Assembly (NCBI GenBank): GCA_946415755.1
Contig: CAMKTS010000029.1
Location: 1 to 35,033, forward strand
DNA: 35,033 nt
Direction of reading: 5' to 3'
Source of the DNA: an uncultured Prevotella sp.
GTDB lineage: Bacteria; Bacteroidota; Bacteroidia; Bacteroidales; Bacteroidaceae
Part shown: in pieces, positions 6,094-13,607 of the stretch
How the letters are laid out: the number at the start of each line of letters is the position of its first letter
Numbering within the stretch: position 1 is the stretch's first letter
Position numbers and translations under genes: made by a program
The notes under the pieces: generated by a model
Databases searched by the model: none
Seen by the model: only the letters and a program-made list of their open reading frames with translations
What the model was told of the DNA's origin: nothing

Positions 6094-6456
6094 TCTACTA
6101 AAATAGAGATAAATGCTTGTCAATAGGCTGATTAGCAAAATTTACACCTCTACTAAAGTTCTACTTTCCTTCTACTAAAGTTCTACTAACCCTCTACCTT
6201 GCCTCTACTAAAATCCAGTTTGTGAGGGTGGGGGAATGCGGTGTGATGAAAATATGAGTGCTATACTGGAGTATCTCAATGAGATAAATTTGTAAAGCTA
6301 TGCTTTAGGAAATTATCTGATAGAGTTACTGGAATAAAGAGGCTGTTTACGGAAATAAAGTGCCTACTTACTGAGCTGAAGAGGCTGGTTATGGCATTCG
6401 AAAAGTGGTAGAGGGTTGGTAGAGGGTTAGTAGAACTTTAGTAGAGGGTTAGTAGA
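6094..6456. repeat. mirrored array of 11-bp-phased TCTAC/GTAGA units (iteron-like)
   Basis: TCTAC occurs at 6149, 6160, 6171, 6182, 6193 and 6204, exactly 11 bp apart, with another at 6094 (five periods earlier). The inverse GTAGA occurs at 6408, 6419, 6430, 6441 and 6452, again 11 bp apart. Five units on each side mirror exactly about position 6308, and 6171-6198 with 6418-6445 is a perfect 28-bp inverted repeat. An A+T-rich stretch (about 5985-6065) lies beside it, and the primase-helicase gene starts about 130 bp downstream. Otherwise the 5945-6580 interval shows no gene. An origin of replication or a cooperative operator is the natural reading. Confidence 0.8.
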
Positions 6457-6488
6457 GGTAAAATAGGGGTAAAAAATTGAGGAAAAAG

Positions 6489-6519
6489 TTGCAAATGTCC
6501 TTTAAAATCAGTAACTTTG
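6489..6519 (+). promoter_or_regulatory. promoter of the primase-helicase gene
   Basis: TTG at 6489-6491, 20 bp, then TAACTTTG at 6512-6519 and GCATG. A good Bacteroidetes -33/-7 pair, about 70 bp before the start codon and immediately downstream of the GTAGA repeat block. Confidence 0.65.
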
Positions 6520-6589
6520 CATGCGAAATGAGAAAAATTAGTAGAGGTAGAACTGAAAAATAGATTTTTGAATAGAAAAAGTGAAGAAT

Positions 6590-8779
6590 ATGAAGATTAG
6601 TTTGTTGAAATTATCACGGAAGAGGGAGGTGATCAAGCGCCTGGAGTTGGAAGAGCTGGCCGAAATGATTCGCAAGAATCCTGAGTCGGATATGGTTTAC
6701 GGTCTGCGACTGAATTACCATTTATACAAGTCGCAAAGGCTGGCCGACGGTCAGATTGCTCTCGATGACGGACAACAGACGGTGAGCTTGCCGCGTATCC
6801 TGTTTGCTGCGGAATGCATGAATCACAAGGATAAGCAGAAGGTGGTCAGATACAACGGTCTGGTGGTTGTCGAGGTGAACGGCCTGAAAAAGTATGAGGA
6901 TGCCGTAGCGGTCAAGAAGCAGGTTGCGAAGATGGACGAGACGCTGATGGCCTTCTTGGGGGCGTCGGGCAAGAGTGTGAAGATTGTGTGCAGAGGGGAG
7001 CTGTTTGGGACTTCCCCCAACCCCTCCAAAGGAGGGGAGAAAGGCTCCCCATCTTTCAGTCCCTCCGAAGGAGGGGAGAGATTGCCCCAAAGTGAGACAG
7101 ACATCAGGCAGTTCCATACGAACCTGTATGAAACGGTGCGCAGGGCCTATCAGAACCAGTTTGGTCTCGACATCGAATATCTGTCGCCAATGCTGGAGCG
7201 GACAGTATATTTGAGTGCCGACCCTGAGGTGTACTTCAATCCCCATGCGCGAGCCTTCAAGGCCGATGCCAGGAAGCACGACCAGCCGGAGCCTGCGCCC
7301 ATCTCGTGGGAGAGCGACGTGCTGATGCCTGGCCGCACGCTTACGCGAACCTATCACCTCAACTGGGTTTATATCCTGCGTGAGGTGCTGGGCGACTATT
7401 TCGACCTGCCCGACGAGGACCGTCAGATGCAGCTGTTGCAGCAGATAGCCCGCAAGTCGTTGGAACAGGGCATCCCTCTCGCCCATGCGCAGGGGATGAC
7501 GCTGGAGCATCCGCTGTTCCACAACGACCCGGAGTTGGTGAAGAGCGTATTTGCCTCTGCCTACGAGGTAACACTGATGGAGGACTACCGTAAGAAGCAC
7601 AAAATGAAGCCGTTGAAGAGTGTACCTCAAGAAACGCTGCAGACGATGCGGACGGAGATTTTCCTCACCGCCAACTACGACATGCGCAAAAACCTGATGA
7701 CGGGAGTGGCCGAATATCGTATGAAATATAGCGAGGACCAGACGTTTAAGCCGCTGACCGAAGAGGTGCGCAACGACATGACTATCGAGGCCCGCGAGCA
7801 GGGCCTGAAGTCGTGGGATCAGGATGTGAACCGATTCATCGACTCTACGCGCATCGAGCAGTATGACCCTGTGAACACATGGCTCGACCAGTTGTCGCAA
7901 TGGGACGGACATGACTATATCAAGGAACTGGCCGCCCGCGTACCGACTGACCAGCCGCATTGGGAGAAGTACCTCAGATACTGGCTCGTGGGCATGGTGG
8001 CACAGTGGCGTGAGAGCGACAAACAGCTGACCGGCAATGCGTTAACGCCGCTGCTGATAGGTCGTCAGGGCTGCGGAAAGACACGCTTCTGCAAGATTCT
8101 GCTGCCGCAGGAACTGCGCGACTACTATAACGACAAGCTGAACTTCAAGAACGAGTTCGACCTGAACATCGCGCTGACATCTTTTGCGCTCATCAATATC
8201 GACGAGTTCGACAAGACCACCCCGTCGCAGCAGATTGTACTGAAATACCTGCTGTCGTCGGCCGATGTGAAGTTCCGTCCGCCCTACGGCAAGACCATCA
8301 AGCAGTATCGCCGCTACACCTCGTTTATTGGCACCACCAACCAGATGCAGCCATTAGTTGACCCCACAGGCTCCAGGCGCTTCGTCTGCGTGGGCATCCT
8401 CAACGGCAAGAACATCGACTTTACCGACAATATCAACCATCAGCAGCTCTACGCCCAGGCCTTACACCTCTTCAATACAGGAGAGCGCTTCTGGCTGGAG
8501 GACGACGAGATACTGACGCTGATAGAGGAGAATGCGCCTTATCAGCGCACCATCGACCTGGTGGAGATGATCAATGAGACCTTCAGAAAGCCCAAGGACA
8601 ACGAGGGGCGCTGGTGGGGTACTGCGGAGATTCTGTCGGCCTTTGACGGCCGCTATGCCTATTTCGATGCCAAGCGAACCACGCCTACCGTACTGGGCAA
8701 GGCGATGAACAACGTCCGCTTCAACTTCAAGCATCGCATGATAAACGGCTGTTCGGAATACTGGCTCTGCGAGAAGTAA
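6590..8779 (+). CDS. VirE/BT4734-type primase-helicase (virulence-associated E family)
   Basis: About 729 residues from ATG 6590; a GTG at 6581 would add three. The N-terminal third (YGLRLNYH, RILFAAECMN, YNGLVVVEVNGL, then FLGASGKSVKIVCRGE) matches the BT4734/VirE_N domain, a relative of archaeo-eukaryotic primases. The C-terminal part is a VirE-type P-loop ATPase: Walker A GRQGCGKT near residue 490, Walker B FALINIDEFDK near 533, FIGTTNQMQPLVDPTGSRRF, then a DUF3874-like tail. Such proteins serve as replication initiators or helicases of mobile elements. Homologues in Bacteroides often sit with HU-like, small hydrophobic and amidase genes, none of which is here. Residues about 139-164 are a glycine/proline/serine-rich insertion encoded by a palindromic DNA repeat (7007-7090) splitting an otherwise conserved GEL-LPQSE join. 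Confidence 0.88.
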   Translation: MKISLLKLSRKREVIKRLELEELAEMIRKNPESDMVYGLRLNYHLYKSQRLADGQIALDDGQQTVSLPRILFAAECMNHKDKQKVVRYNGLVVVEVNGLKKYEDAVAVKKQVAKMDETLMAFLGASGKSVKIVCRGELFGTSPNPSKGGEKGSPSFSPSEGGERLPQSETDIRQFHTNLYETVRRAYQNQFGLDIEYLSPMLERTVYLSADPEVYFNPHARAFKADARKHDQPEPAPISWESDVLMPGRTLTRTYHLNWVYILREVLGDYFDLPDEDRQMQLLQQIARKSLEQGIPLAHAQGMTLEHPLFHNDPELVKSVFASAYEVTLMEDYRKKHKMKPLKSVPQETLQTMRTEIFLTANYDMRKNLMTGVAEYRMKYSEDQTFKPLTEEVRNDMTIEAREQGLKSWDQDVNRFIDSTRIEQYDPVNTWLDQLSQWDGHDYIKELAARVPTDQPHWEKYLRYWLVGMVAQWRESDKQLTGNALTPLLIGRQGCGKTRFCKILLPQELRDYYNDKLNFKNEFDLNIALTSFALINIDEFDKTTPSQQIVLKYLLSSADVKFRPPYGKTIKQYRRYTSFIGTTNQMQPLVDPTGSRRFVCVGILNGKNIDFTDNINHQQLYAQALHLFNTGERFWLEDDEILTLIEENAPYQRTIDLVEMINETFRKPKDNEGRWWGTAEILSAFDGRYAYFDAKRTTPTVLGKAMNNVRFNFKHRMINGCSEYWLCEK
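7007..7090. repeat. GC-rich double-palindrome repeat inserted in frame in the primase-helicase gene
   Basis: Two hairpins, CCCCTCC-AAA-GGAGGGG (7021-7037) and CCCTCC-GAA-GGAGGG (7061-7075), are flanked by C-rich and G-rich borders. They encode a low-complexity stretch (SPNPSKGGEKG, SPSEGGER) foreign to the surrounding protein. Base composition differs sharply from the flanks. This type of CCCTCC/GGAGGG repeat recurs in Prevotella-like genomes between genes, to my recollection. Confidence 0.7.
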
Positions 8780-8809
8780 AGCTGGCAGAACCTTCAGCTA
8801 TTCTTAAAG

Positions 8810-8833
8810 AAGGTGTGCTGAAAGGCACACCTT
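8810..8833. terminator. hairpin between convergent genes
   Basis: AAGGTGTGC (8810-8818) pairs with GCACACCTT (8825-8833) over a 6-nt loop, followed by TCTTAA. It lies between the primase-helicase stop and the convergent ATPase gene stop. The T-tract is short, so it is a moderate terminator candidate. Confidence 0.55.
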
Positions 8834-8835
8834 TC

Positions 8836-10017
8836 TTAATACATGAATCCCAGCAGCCAGAGGGGGATGCGGTTGTCTTTGCCTATCTCCGTGTTGTAGC
8901 GGGCATAGATGGTGTCGGGAGAATAACGAATCTTGGCAGCTGCATCGCATACGCGGAACTTCTGCTGCTGGTCGACGAGATAGAAGGGGTCGTGGCTCTG
9001 CTGGTTGACGGCATGGTCTTTCCACAGGCAGTTGACGAAGAAAGTCTCCATAGCCTCCTGCTTCTCTACGTGGATGGGGTAGATGGCATAGAGCAGGTTG
9101 GAGTTGTGGAGCATAACCTTCGAGGGCTTCTTGGGGAATTCTTCGCCCACGGGATAGATCATGTTGATCAGGCGGGCGTCGGCCAGATACTTGATGTAGT
9201 TGATGACGGTGGCACGGCTGGTTTCGATGCTCTGTGCCAGTTTCGACACGTTGGGGGCCTTGGGACCGCCCTCGGCCAGCTGGTAGAACAGCTTCTTGAT
9301 CTTCGTGAGGTACTTCAGCTCTATCTGCTTGACCAGCAGGATGTCGACCTCGGTCATCATGTTCATCGTCTTCAGCAGGTTCTCGGAATAGTTGCGATGC
9401 TCCTGGAAGAAGGGGTAGAAACCGTGGTGGATGTAGTCCTGGAAATAGCGGTTGGGCGACACTTTGGGCAGTATCTGCTTGACGATACGCTCGTGGTCGT
9501 GGAGTATCTCCTCGAGGGTATAGGAACGGAAATCGTTGCCTGTCAGGAGGTTGATGAACTCGCGGAAGGAGAATCCCCTGAGGTTGTAGCTCTTGACGAT
9601 GCCGTTCAGCTCTGGGTTCTCGTCTTTCAGCCTCATCACGCTGCTACCCGTGAAGACAATCTTCAGGTAGGGGTAGCGGTCGTAGCATTGGCGCAGTTCC
9701 TTCGACCAGTCGGGCTGTTTGAACACCTGGTCGATGAGCAGCACGCGGCCTCCATGACGGCAGAACTCTCCAGCGAAGTCGGCAATGCCGCGCCCCTGGA
9801 AGTAGAAGTTGTTCATGTTGATGTAGAGGCACTGGCGGTCGTTGATGTCGAACTTCTCCTTGGCATACTGTAGCAGGAAGGTGGTCTTCCCCACGCCGCG
9901 CGTTCCCTTGATGCCTATCATGCGGTCGCTCCAGTCGATCTCGTCCATCAGAAGCCGGCGGACGGGTGCGTTGACGTGTTCTATCAGATAGCGGTGTGTG
10001 CGGAAAAATGCTTCCAT
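8836..10017 (-). CDS. AAA-type ATPase with DUF4143-like C-terminus
   Basis: 393 residues from ATG 10017, chosen because the promoter at 10052-10082 lies just upstream. Walker A is GTRGVGKTT at 38-46. The Walker B region reads RVLLIDQVFK near 91-100, sensor 1 is IVFTGSSVMRL, and RGFSFREFINLL is the family's conserved 'R-x-F-S-F-R-E' stretch. The C-terminal half has a winged-helix segment (NVSKLAQSIETSRATVINYIKYL), as in the Bacteroidetes AAA/DUF4143 proteins. These are abundant accessory proteins whose role is unknown. The residue after the Walker B aspartate is Q where most members have the catalytic E (DE), so hydrolysis may be impaired or the subgroup may differ. It stands alone and converges on the primase-helicase gene. 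Confidence 0.85.
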   Translation of the reverse strand: MEAFFRTHRYLIEHVNAPVRRLLMDEIDWSDRMIGIKGTRGVGKTTFLLQYAKEKFDINDRQCLYINMNNFYFQGRGIADFAGEFCRHGGRVLLIDQVFKQPDWSKELRQCYDRYPYLKIVFTGSSVMRLKDENPELNGIVKSYNLRGFSFREFINLLTGNDFRSYTLEEILHDHERIVKQILPKVSPNRYFQDYIHHGFYPFFQEHRNYSENLLKTMNMMTEVDILLVKQIELKYLTKIKKLFYQLAEGGPKAPNVSKLAQSIETSRATVINYIKYLADARLINMIYPVGEEFPKKPSKVMLHNSNLLYAIYPIHVEKQEAMETFFVNCLWKDHAVNQQSHDPFYLVDQQQKFRVCDAAAKIRYSPDTIYARYNTEIGKDNRIPLWLLGFMY

Positions 10018-10051
10018 GTTGCAGCTGATTAGATTTTTTGAAAAACTGCCA

Positions 10052-10082
10052 CAAAAGTACGAATAATTCTTCAAATTGCAAA
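10052..10082 (-). promoter_or_regulatory. promoter of the AAA ATPase gene
   Basis: On the minus strand TTTG (10082-10079), 19 bp, TACTTTTG (10059-10052): a full consensus match about 35 bp before ATG 10017. Confidence 0.8.
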
Positions 10083-10149
10083 GCAGAGATAGCAAAATCT
10101 TGCAAAAAGCACCGTTTTTTTCTGTTTTTTGACGAGAAATGGGTGTAAA

Positions 10150-10181
10150 TTTTGTTCTGAACTTGTTTTTTTGTAATTTTG
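10150..10181 (+). promoter_or_regulatory. promoter of truA, almost at the start codon
   Basis: TTTTG (10150-10154), 19 bp, TAATTTTG (10174-10181). The -7 box ends only 8 nt before ATG 10190, so the transcript would have a leader of just a few nucleotides. Confidence 0.75.
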
Positions 10182-10189
10182 CACCCGCA

Positions 10190-10918
10190 ATGAGATACTT
10201 TATCTGGTTTTGTTATGATGGAGGAAACTACCACGGGTGGCAAAATCAGCCTAATGGAAATACCGTGCAGGCTGAATTGGAACGAGGCCTCTCCACCCTG
10301 TTGCGCCGAGCAGTCAGCGTAACGGGAGCAGGACGTACCGATGCGGGGGTGCATGCCCGGAGAATGGCTGCCCACTTCGACTATGACGGAGATTACGATA
10401 TGGGTAATCTGGCCTATAAGCTGAATCATCTCTTGCCGCAGGATATTGGCGTGGAACGGATAGAGCGGGTGGGGGATGACATGCATGCGCGATTCTCAGC
10501 CATCGCGCGTACCTATCATTATTATATCCATACGGGGAAAGCTCCCTTCGCCAGGAACTACTCGCTGGAGATGCACTATCAGCTGGACTTTGAGCGGATG
10601 AATGAGGCCGGGCGTATTCTTCTGGAGTATGAGGACTTTGGGGCTTTCTGCAAGGCAGGTTCCGACGTCAAGACAACGCTATGCAAGGTAACTCATGCCC
10701 AATGGCACCAGGTGTCGCCTACGAGCTGGTACTTTGAGATAACGGCAAACCGCTTCCTACGTAATATGGTACGTGCCGTGGTGGGGACGCTGATAGAGGT
10801 GGGACGCGGACGTATGACGATGGAGGAATTCCGTCGTGTGATAGAGAACGGACAGCGCACGCAGGCCGGTGAGTCGATGCCTGCCAAGGCCTTGTTCCTG
10901 GAAAATGTAGTTTATTGA
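10190..10918 (+). CDS. truA: tRNA pseudouridine synthase A
   Basis: 242 residues from ATG 10190, where MRYFIWFCYDGGNYHGWQNQ is the conserved TruA beginning; a start further upstream would lie within the promoter. The catalytic aspartate is D51 in GAGRTDAGVHA. Other family blocks are present: KLNHLLPQDIGV, the FSAIARTYHYYI segment, DFGAFCK and FLRNMVRAVVGTLIEVGRG. The enzyme isomerises uridines 38-40 in the anticodon arm of many tRNAs. Length is normal. A permease gene follows 21 bp after the stop, so the two are probably co-transcribed, although no functional link is evident. Confidence 0.96.
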   Translation: MRYFIWFCYDGGNYHGWQNQPNGNTVQAELERGLSTLLRRAVSVTGAGRTDAGVHARRMAAHFDYDGDYDMGNLAYKLNHLLPQDIGVERIERVGDDMHARFSAIARTYHYYIHTGKAPFARNYSLEMHYQLDFERMNEAGRILLEYEDFGAFCKAGSDVKTTLCKVTHAQWHQVSPTSWYFEITANRFLRNMVRAVVGTLIEVGRGRMTMEEFRRVIENGQRTQAGESMPAKALFLENVVY

Positions 10919-10939
10919 CTTAATCTTTCATCTTCTTCC

Positions 10940-11857
10940 ATGTGGTTGATATTGGCTTTTCTCTCGGCCGCCTTGCTGGGCTGTTATGACTCCTTCAAGA
11001 AAGAGGCGCTCAACGGGAATGCGGTGATTCCGGTATTGTTCCTGAATACGCTGTTCTCTTCGCTGGTATTCCTGCCGTTTATCGTCCTGAGTGCCACAGG
11101 CCATGCGCTGGACGGTACCATCTTTCATGTGGCATCTGGAGGATGGGAGGTCCACCGTTATGTGGTATTGAAGGCACTGATCGTATTGTCGAGCTGGGTG
11201 CTGGGCTATTTTGGGATGAAACACCTGCCCCTGACCATTGTGGGACCTATTAACGCCACGCGTCCCGTCATGGTGCTGGTGGGCGCATTACTGGTGTTTG
11301 GTGAACGCTTGAACCTGTGGCAATGGGCAGGTGTTGGGCTGGCCGTCTTTTCCTTCCTGATGCTCAGTCGCAGCGGGAAGAAGGAGGGGATAGACTTCCG
11401 TCGTGACCATTGGATATGGATGATTGTCGGAGCTGCTGCCCTGGGGGCTGTGAGCGGACTGTACGACAAGTTCCTGATGGCTCCTGCCGAGAGTGGGGGC
11501 TTGGGATTAGACCGTATGCTGGTACAGTCGTGGTATACCATCTACCAATGCCTGATGATGCTGGGGATGCTGTGGCTGCTTTGGTGGCCCAAGCACGAGC
11601 ATACAACACCTTTCCGTTGGCACTGGTCTATTATTGGTGTCAGCCTGTTCCTGTCGGCAGCCGACTTCATGTATTTCTATTCATTGTCGCTGCCCGATGC
11701 GATGGTAAGTATTGTCTCGATGATTCGCCGAGGCAGTGTTGTCGTCAGCTTCCTGTTTGGGGCGGCATTCTTCCATGAGCGCAACCTGAAGGCGAAAGCC
11801 GTCGACTTGGCGTTAGTCTTGCTGGGAATGGTCTTCCTCGCCATCGGGTCCTCTTAG
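10940..11857 (+). CDS. EamA/DMT-superfamily permease
   Basis: 305 residues with about ten hydrophobic segments and the two-fold repeat of EamA transporters: each half ends in a 'P-x3-x-V-x-G' type stretch, the first reading LPLTIVGPINATRPVMVLVGALLVFGERLNLWQWAGVGLAV, here cited only as landmarks, and the second MVSIVSMIRRGSVVVSFLFG with the following FFHERNLKAKA. It starts MWLILAFLSAALLGCYDSFK and is an inner-membrane exporter or importer of small metabolites; the substrate cannot be told. It shares the truA transcript. Its last 45 bp overlap the end of the convergent FHA gene on the other strand. Confidence 0.88.
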   Translation: MWLILAFLSAALLGCYDSFKKEALNGNAVIPVLFLNTLFSSLVFLPFIVLSATGHALDGTIFHVASGGWEVHRYVVLKALIVLSSWVLGYFGMKHLPLTIVGPINATRPVMVLVGALLVFGERLNLWQWAGVGLAVFSFLMLSRSGKKEGIDFRRDHWIWMIVGAAALGAVSGLYDKFLMAPAESGGLGLDRMLVQSWYTIYQCLMMLGMLWLLWWPKHEHTTPFRWHWSIIGVSLFLSAADFMYFYSLSLPDAMVSIVSMIRRGSVVVSFLFGAAFFHERNLKAKAVDLALVLLGMVFLAIGSS

Positions 11858-12364
11858 GATAATGCTGGTGGCTCCGATGGTGAACAGGGTGCCGTCATCG
11901 ATGATGCGTCGCTCCTTAGGAGCCAGTTCTGCATTATCAACGAAGGTTCCCGTATTGCTGTTGTTGTCTGACAGGGTATAGCGAAGCCCTCCCCGCTTGT
12001 CTCTGCCGACGGTGATGGTGCAGTGGTTGAGGTCTACGCTGGGGTCAACGGTCTCGAATGGCGTGTTGATGGGATTCCCTTTCTGATAACGGCCAATGAC
12101 GTTGTCTCCCATGTGTAGGGGAAGTACCTGTTTGTAGTGGAATACGTTTTCGATGATGACGATGCTGCCGTAGCGTAAGTCGGCATCGGCAGCCGGAGCG
12201 TTGTTCTCTTCTTTCTGCGTGTTACGCAGTTTCGAAACGCCGATACGTATACTGAATTCCTTGCCGCACTGGTCGCATTTGAACACCAGAGACTGGCCTG
12301 CCGTGTACTTTGTCTCGTCAAACGTGATGTAGTTGTCGCATTTTGGGCATCTTACACGCTTCAT
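11813..12364 (-). CDS. zinc-ribbon and FHA domain protein
   Basis: 183 residues. The N-terminus is a zinc ribbon with cysteines 6, 9, 30 and 33 (RCPKCDN, KCDQCGKEF). After a linker the FHA domain has the usual landmarks: VIGRYQKG (GR), DPSVDLNHCTITVGRD (S/N-x-x-H), and LSDNNSNTGTFVDN (N-x-x-G-T). FHA domains bind phosphothreonine, so the protein probably reads out Ser/Thr phosphorylation. A PP2C-like phosphatase is encoded elsewhere in the window, but no link is shown. It lies 21 bp after the HU-SPOR gene, in one operon. Its 3' end overlaps the convergent permease gene by 45 bp, and the last residues (GPDGEEDHSQQD) come from that overlap. Confidence 0.9.
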   Translation of the reverse strand: MKRVRCPKCDNYITFDETKYTAGQSLVFKCDQCGKEFSIRIGVSKLRNTQKEENNAPAADADLRYGSIVIIENVFHYKQVLPLHMGDNVIGRYQKGNPINTPFETVDPSVDLNHCTITVGRDKRGGLRYTLSDNNSNTGTFVDNAELAPKERRIIDDGTLFTIGATSIILRGPDGEEDHSQQD

Positions 12365-12385
12365 AGTTTCCGTAGTGTTGGGGGG

Positions 12386-13492
12386 TTATGCTTTCTTCTT
12401 GTACACCCAGGCCTCTGCAAATTCCTCCTTGACGTTCATCTTATTCAACTGGCGATAGGCTTCGGATTCCGACTGGAATTCTCCGCAAAACACGCGAATC
12501 ACGTTGTTGTGGACATCCACCTTGGCATCTTTGTACCCATCCTTGTGTAACTGCTCTACAAAGATTTCAGCATTGGTCATCTTCACTTGGCTAGCCACAA
12601 CGATGCAATAGATGTTGGTGGCCTGAACGGGATCTTGTAACTTCTTGTCGCTGACAGTAGTGGGTAATTCTGCCTTGTCGGTTTCTGCGACCTTGCTGGC
12701 TTCTGATACCTTGGCTTTGTCTGCCGCCTTGGCAACATCAGAGGCATGAATGTCCTTCATCGTGCTGGCGGTGACAGGAGTAGCAGGTGCCACGTTGGTG
12801 TCTTGCGGGATGAGCTTATAGAGCAGCTTGTTCTGAAGCTGACTCATTGTCTGATTACTCCAATCGCTATTGGCAACGGGAGTTGCCATGAAGAAGAAGG
12901 CGATGATAGCTGCTGCCATAGCAACGGCATTGCGAATCCACGACATTTTGATGACGATGGCTCTATCGTCGTTGCTGTCATAGTCTGTGAAGTCGAGTAG
13001 CGCAGGCGTTGGTGCTGCAATGGACTCTTCTGTTGCCGATACTGTGGGATGCTGCTCCACCATGTCGTCATCTTTCAACCTTTTGAAGAGATAGCTGTCC
13101 AGCCCGTATAACTCTGGAGAGAGGATGCCAGCCTCGCAAGGCTCAAACTCATAGTTGCCCTCTTGGTTGACGGAAAGCGTGCCAAGATCCTCCATCAGAT
13201 AGCTACCGACTTCGCTTAGATAATTCTTCAGTTCTTCCACCTCTTCCTCTATCCGTCTCAAGGCTTCGGGGTAACTGATGTCATACGCTTCCACATACGA
13301 CTGGGCGAGCACCGAGTCGTTGAGGCGCAACTGGGGATTGAACCCTAACGTGCGCTTTGGAGGAAAGAACGAACGGTCGGCAATATCATAGTGCGCAGAA
13401 ACATGATGCGCCATAAATCCCCCAAAATCAGGGACTATCACGCAATCGTTCGTCAAAAGCAGTATCTCAATATGTCGCTGTAACTCAATCAC
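12386..13492 (-). CDS. HU-CCDC81 and SPOR domain protein
   Basis: About 368 residues from GTG 13492 (VIELQRHIEILLLTNDCVIVPDFG). That block is the start of the prokaryotic HU-CCDC81-like domain pair (GGFMAHHVSA, RTLGFNPQL), typical of Bacteroidetes. The second HU-like part runs to about residue 130 (YLMEDLGTLSVNQEGNYEF). A membrane helix (IRNAVAMAAAIIAFFFMATP) follows, then an alanine/lysine-rich linker and a C-terminal SPOR domain (IYCIVVASQVKMTNAEIFVE to the end) that binds denuded peptidoglycan glycans. The protein therefore may link cytoplasmic DNA or a partner to division-site cell wall. The GTG start lies only 5 nt from a perfect -7 box. The only frame extension upstream uses TTG 13540 within the promoter, so GTG is preferred. 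Confidence 0.85.
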   Translation of the reverse strand: MIELQRHIEILLLTNDCVIVPDFGGFMAHHVSAHYDIADRSFFPPKRTLGFNPQLRLNDSVLAQSYVEAYDISYPEALRRIEEEVEELKNYLSEVGSYLMEDLGTLSVNQEGNYEFEPCEAGILSPELYGLDSYLFKRLKDDDMVEQHPTVSATEESIAAPTPALLDFTDYDSNDDRAIVIKMSWIRNAVAMAAAIIAFFFMATPVANSDWSNQTMSQLQNKLLYKLIPQDTNVAPATPVTASTMKDIHASDVAKAADKAKVSEASKVAETDKAELPTTVSDKKLQDPVQATNIYCIVVASQVKMTNAEIFVEQLHKDGYKDAKVDVHNNVIRVFCGEFQSESEAYRQLNKMNVKEEFAEAWVYKKKA

Positions 13493-13497
13493 GAGTG

Positions 13498-13529
13498 CAA
13501 AATTACGTTTTTTTTCTGGAACAAACAAA
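13498..13529 (-). promoter_or_regulatory. promoter of the HU-SPOR/FHA operon
   Basis: On the minus strand TTTG (13529-13526), 20 bp, TAATTTTG (13505-13498), then CACTC and the GTG start. Consensus is near perfect. The implied start site falls at or inside the start codon, so the mRNA would be leaderless if this promoter is the only one. Confidence 0.7.
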
Positions 13530-13571
13530 TTAAAAATCAAAAAAATGTTTCCCCAATCCGATTTTTTTTGT

Positions 13572-13579
13572 TAATTTTG
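13572..13579 (+). promoter_or_regulatory. -7 element of the rfbC operon
   Basis: TAATTTTG followed by CATCG, 28 bp before the rfbC start codon; divergent from the HU-SPOR promoter. The -33 box is not clear. Confidence 0.55.
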
Positions 13580-13607
13580 CATCGTTAAACGTTAAACAAT
13601 AGTTGAA

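Noticed and set aside
6094..6456. TRAP-type RNA binding site suggested by the 11-nt spacing
   Set aside because: TRAP sites are (G/U)AG triplets 2-3 nt apart on one strand; here whole units are 11 bp apart and mirrored, which fits DNA binding better.
6722..7960. 412-residue open frame on the minus strand opposite the primase-helicase gene
   Set aside because: It is the antisense shadow of a clear plus-strand gene. Composition is rich in H, R, L and V as in shadows of this codon usage, and there is no promoter or family motif.
8815..9873. 352-residue plus-strand frame opposite the AAA ATPase gene
   Set aside because: Low-complexity G/V/L/E composition expected from the complement of the ATPase codons; the minus-strand frame has Walker motifs and a perfect promoter.
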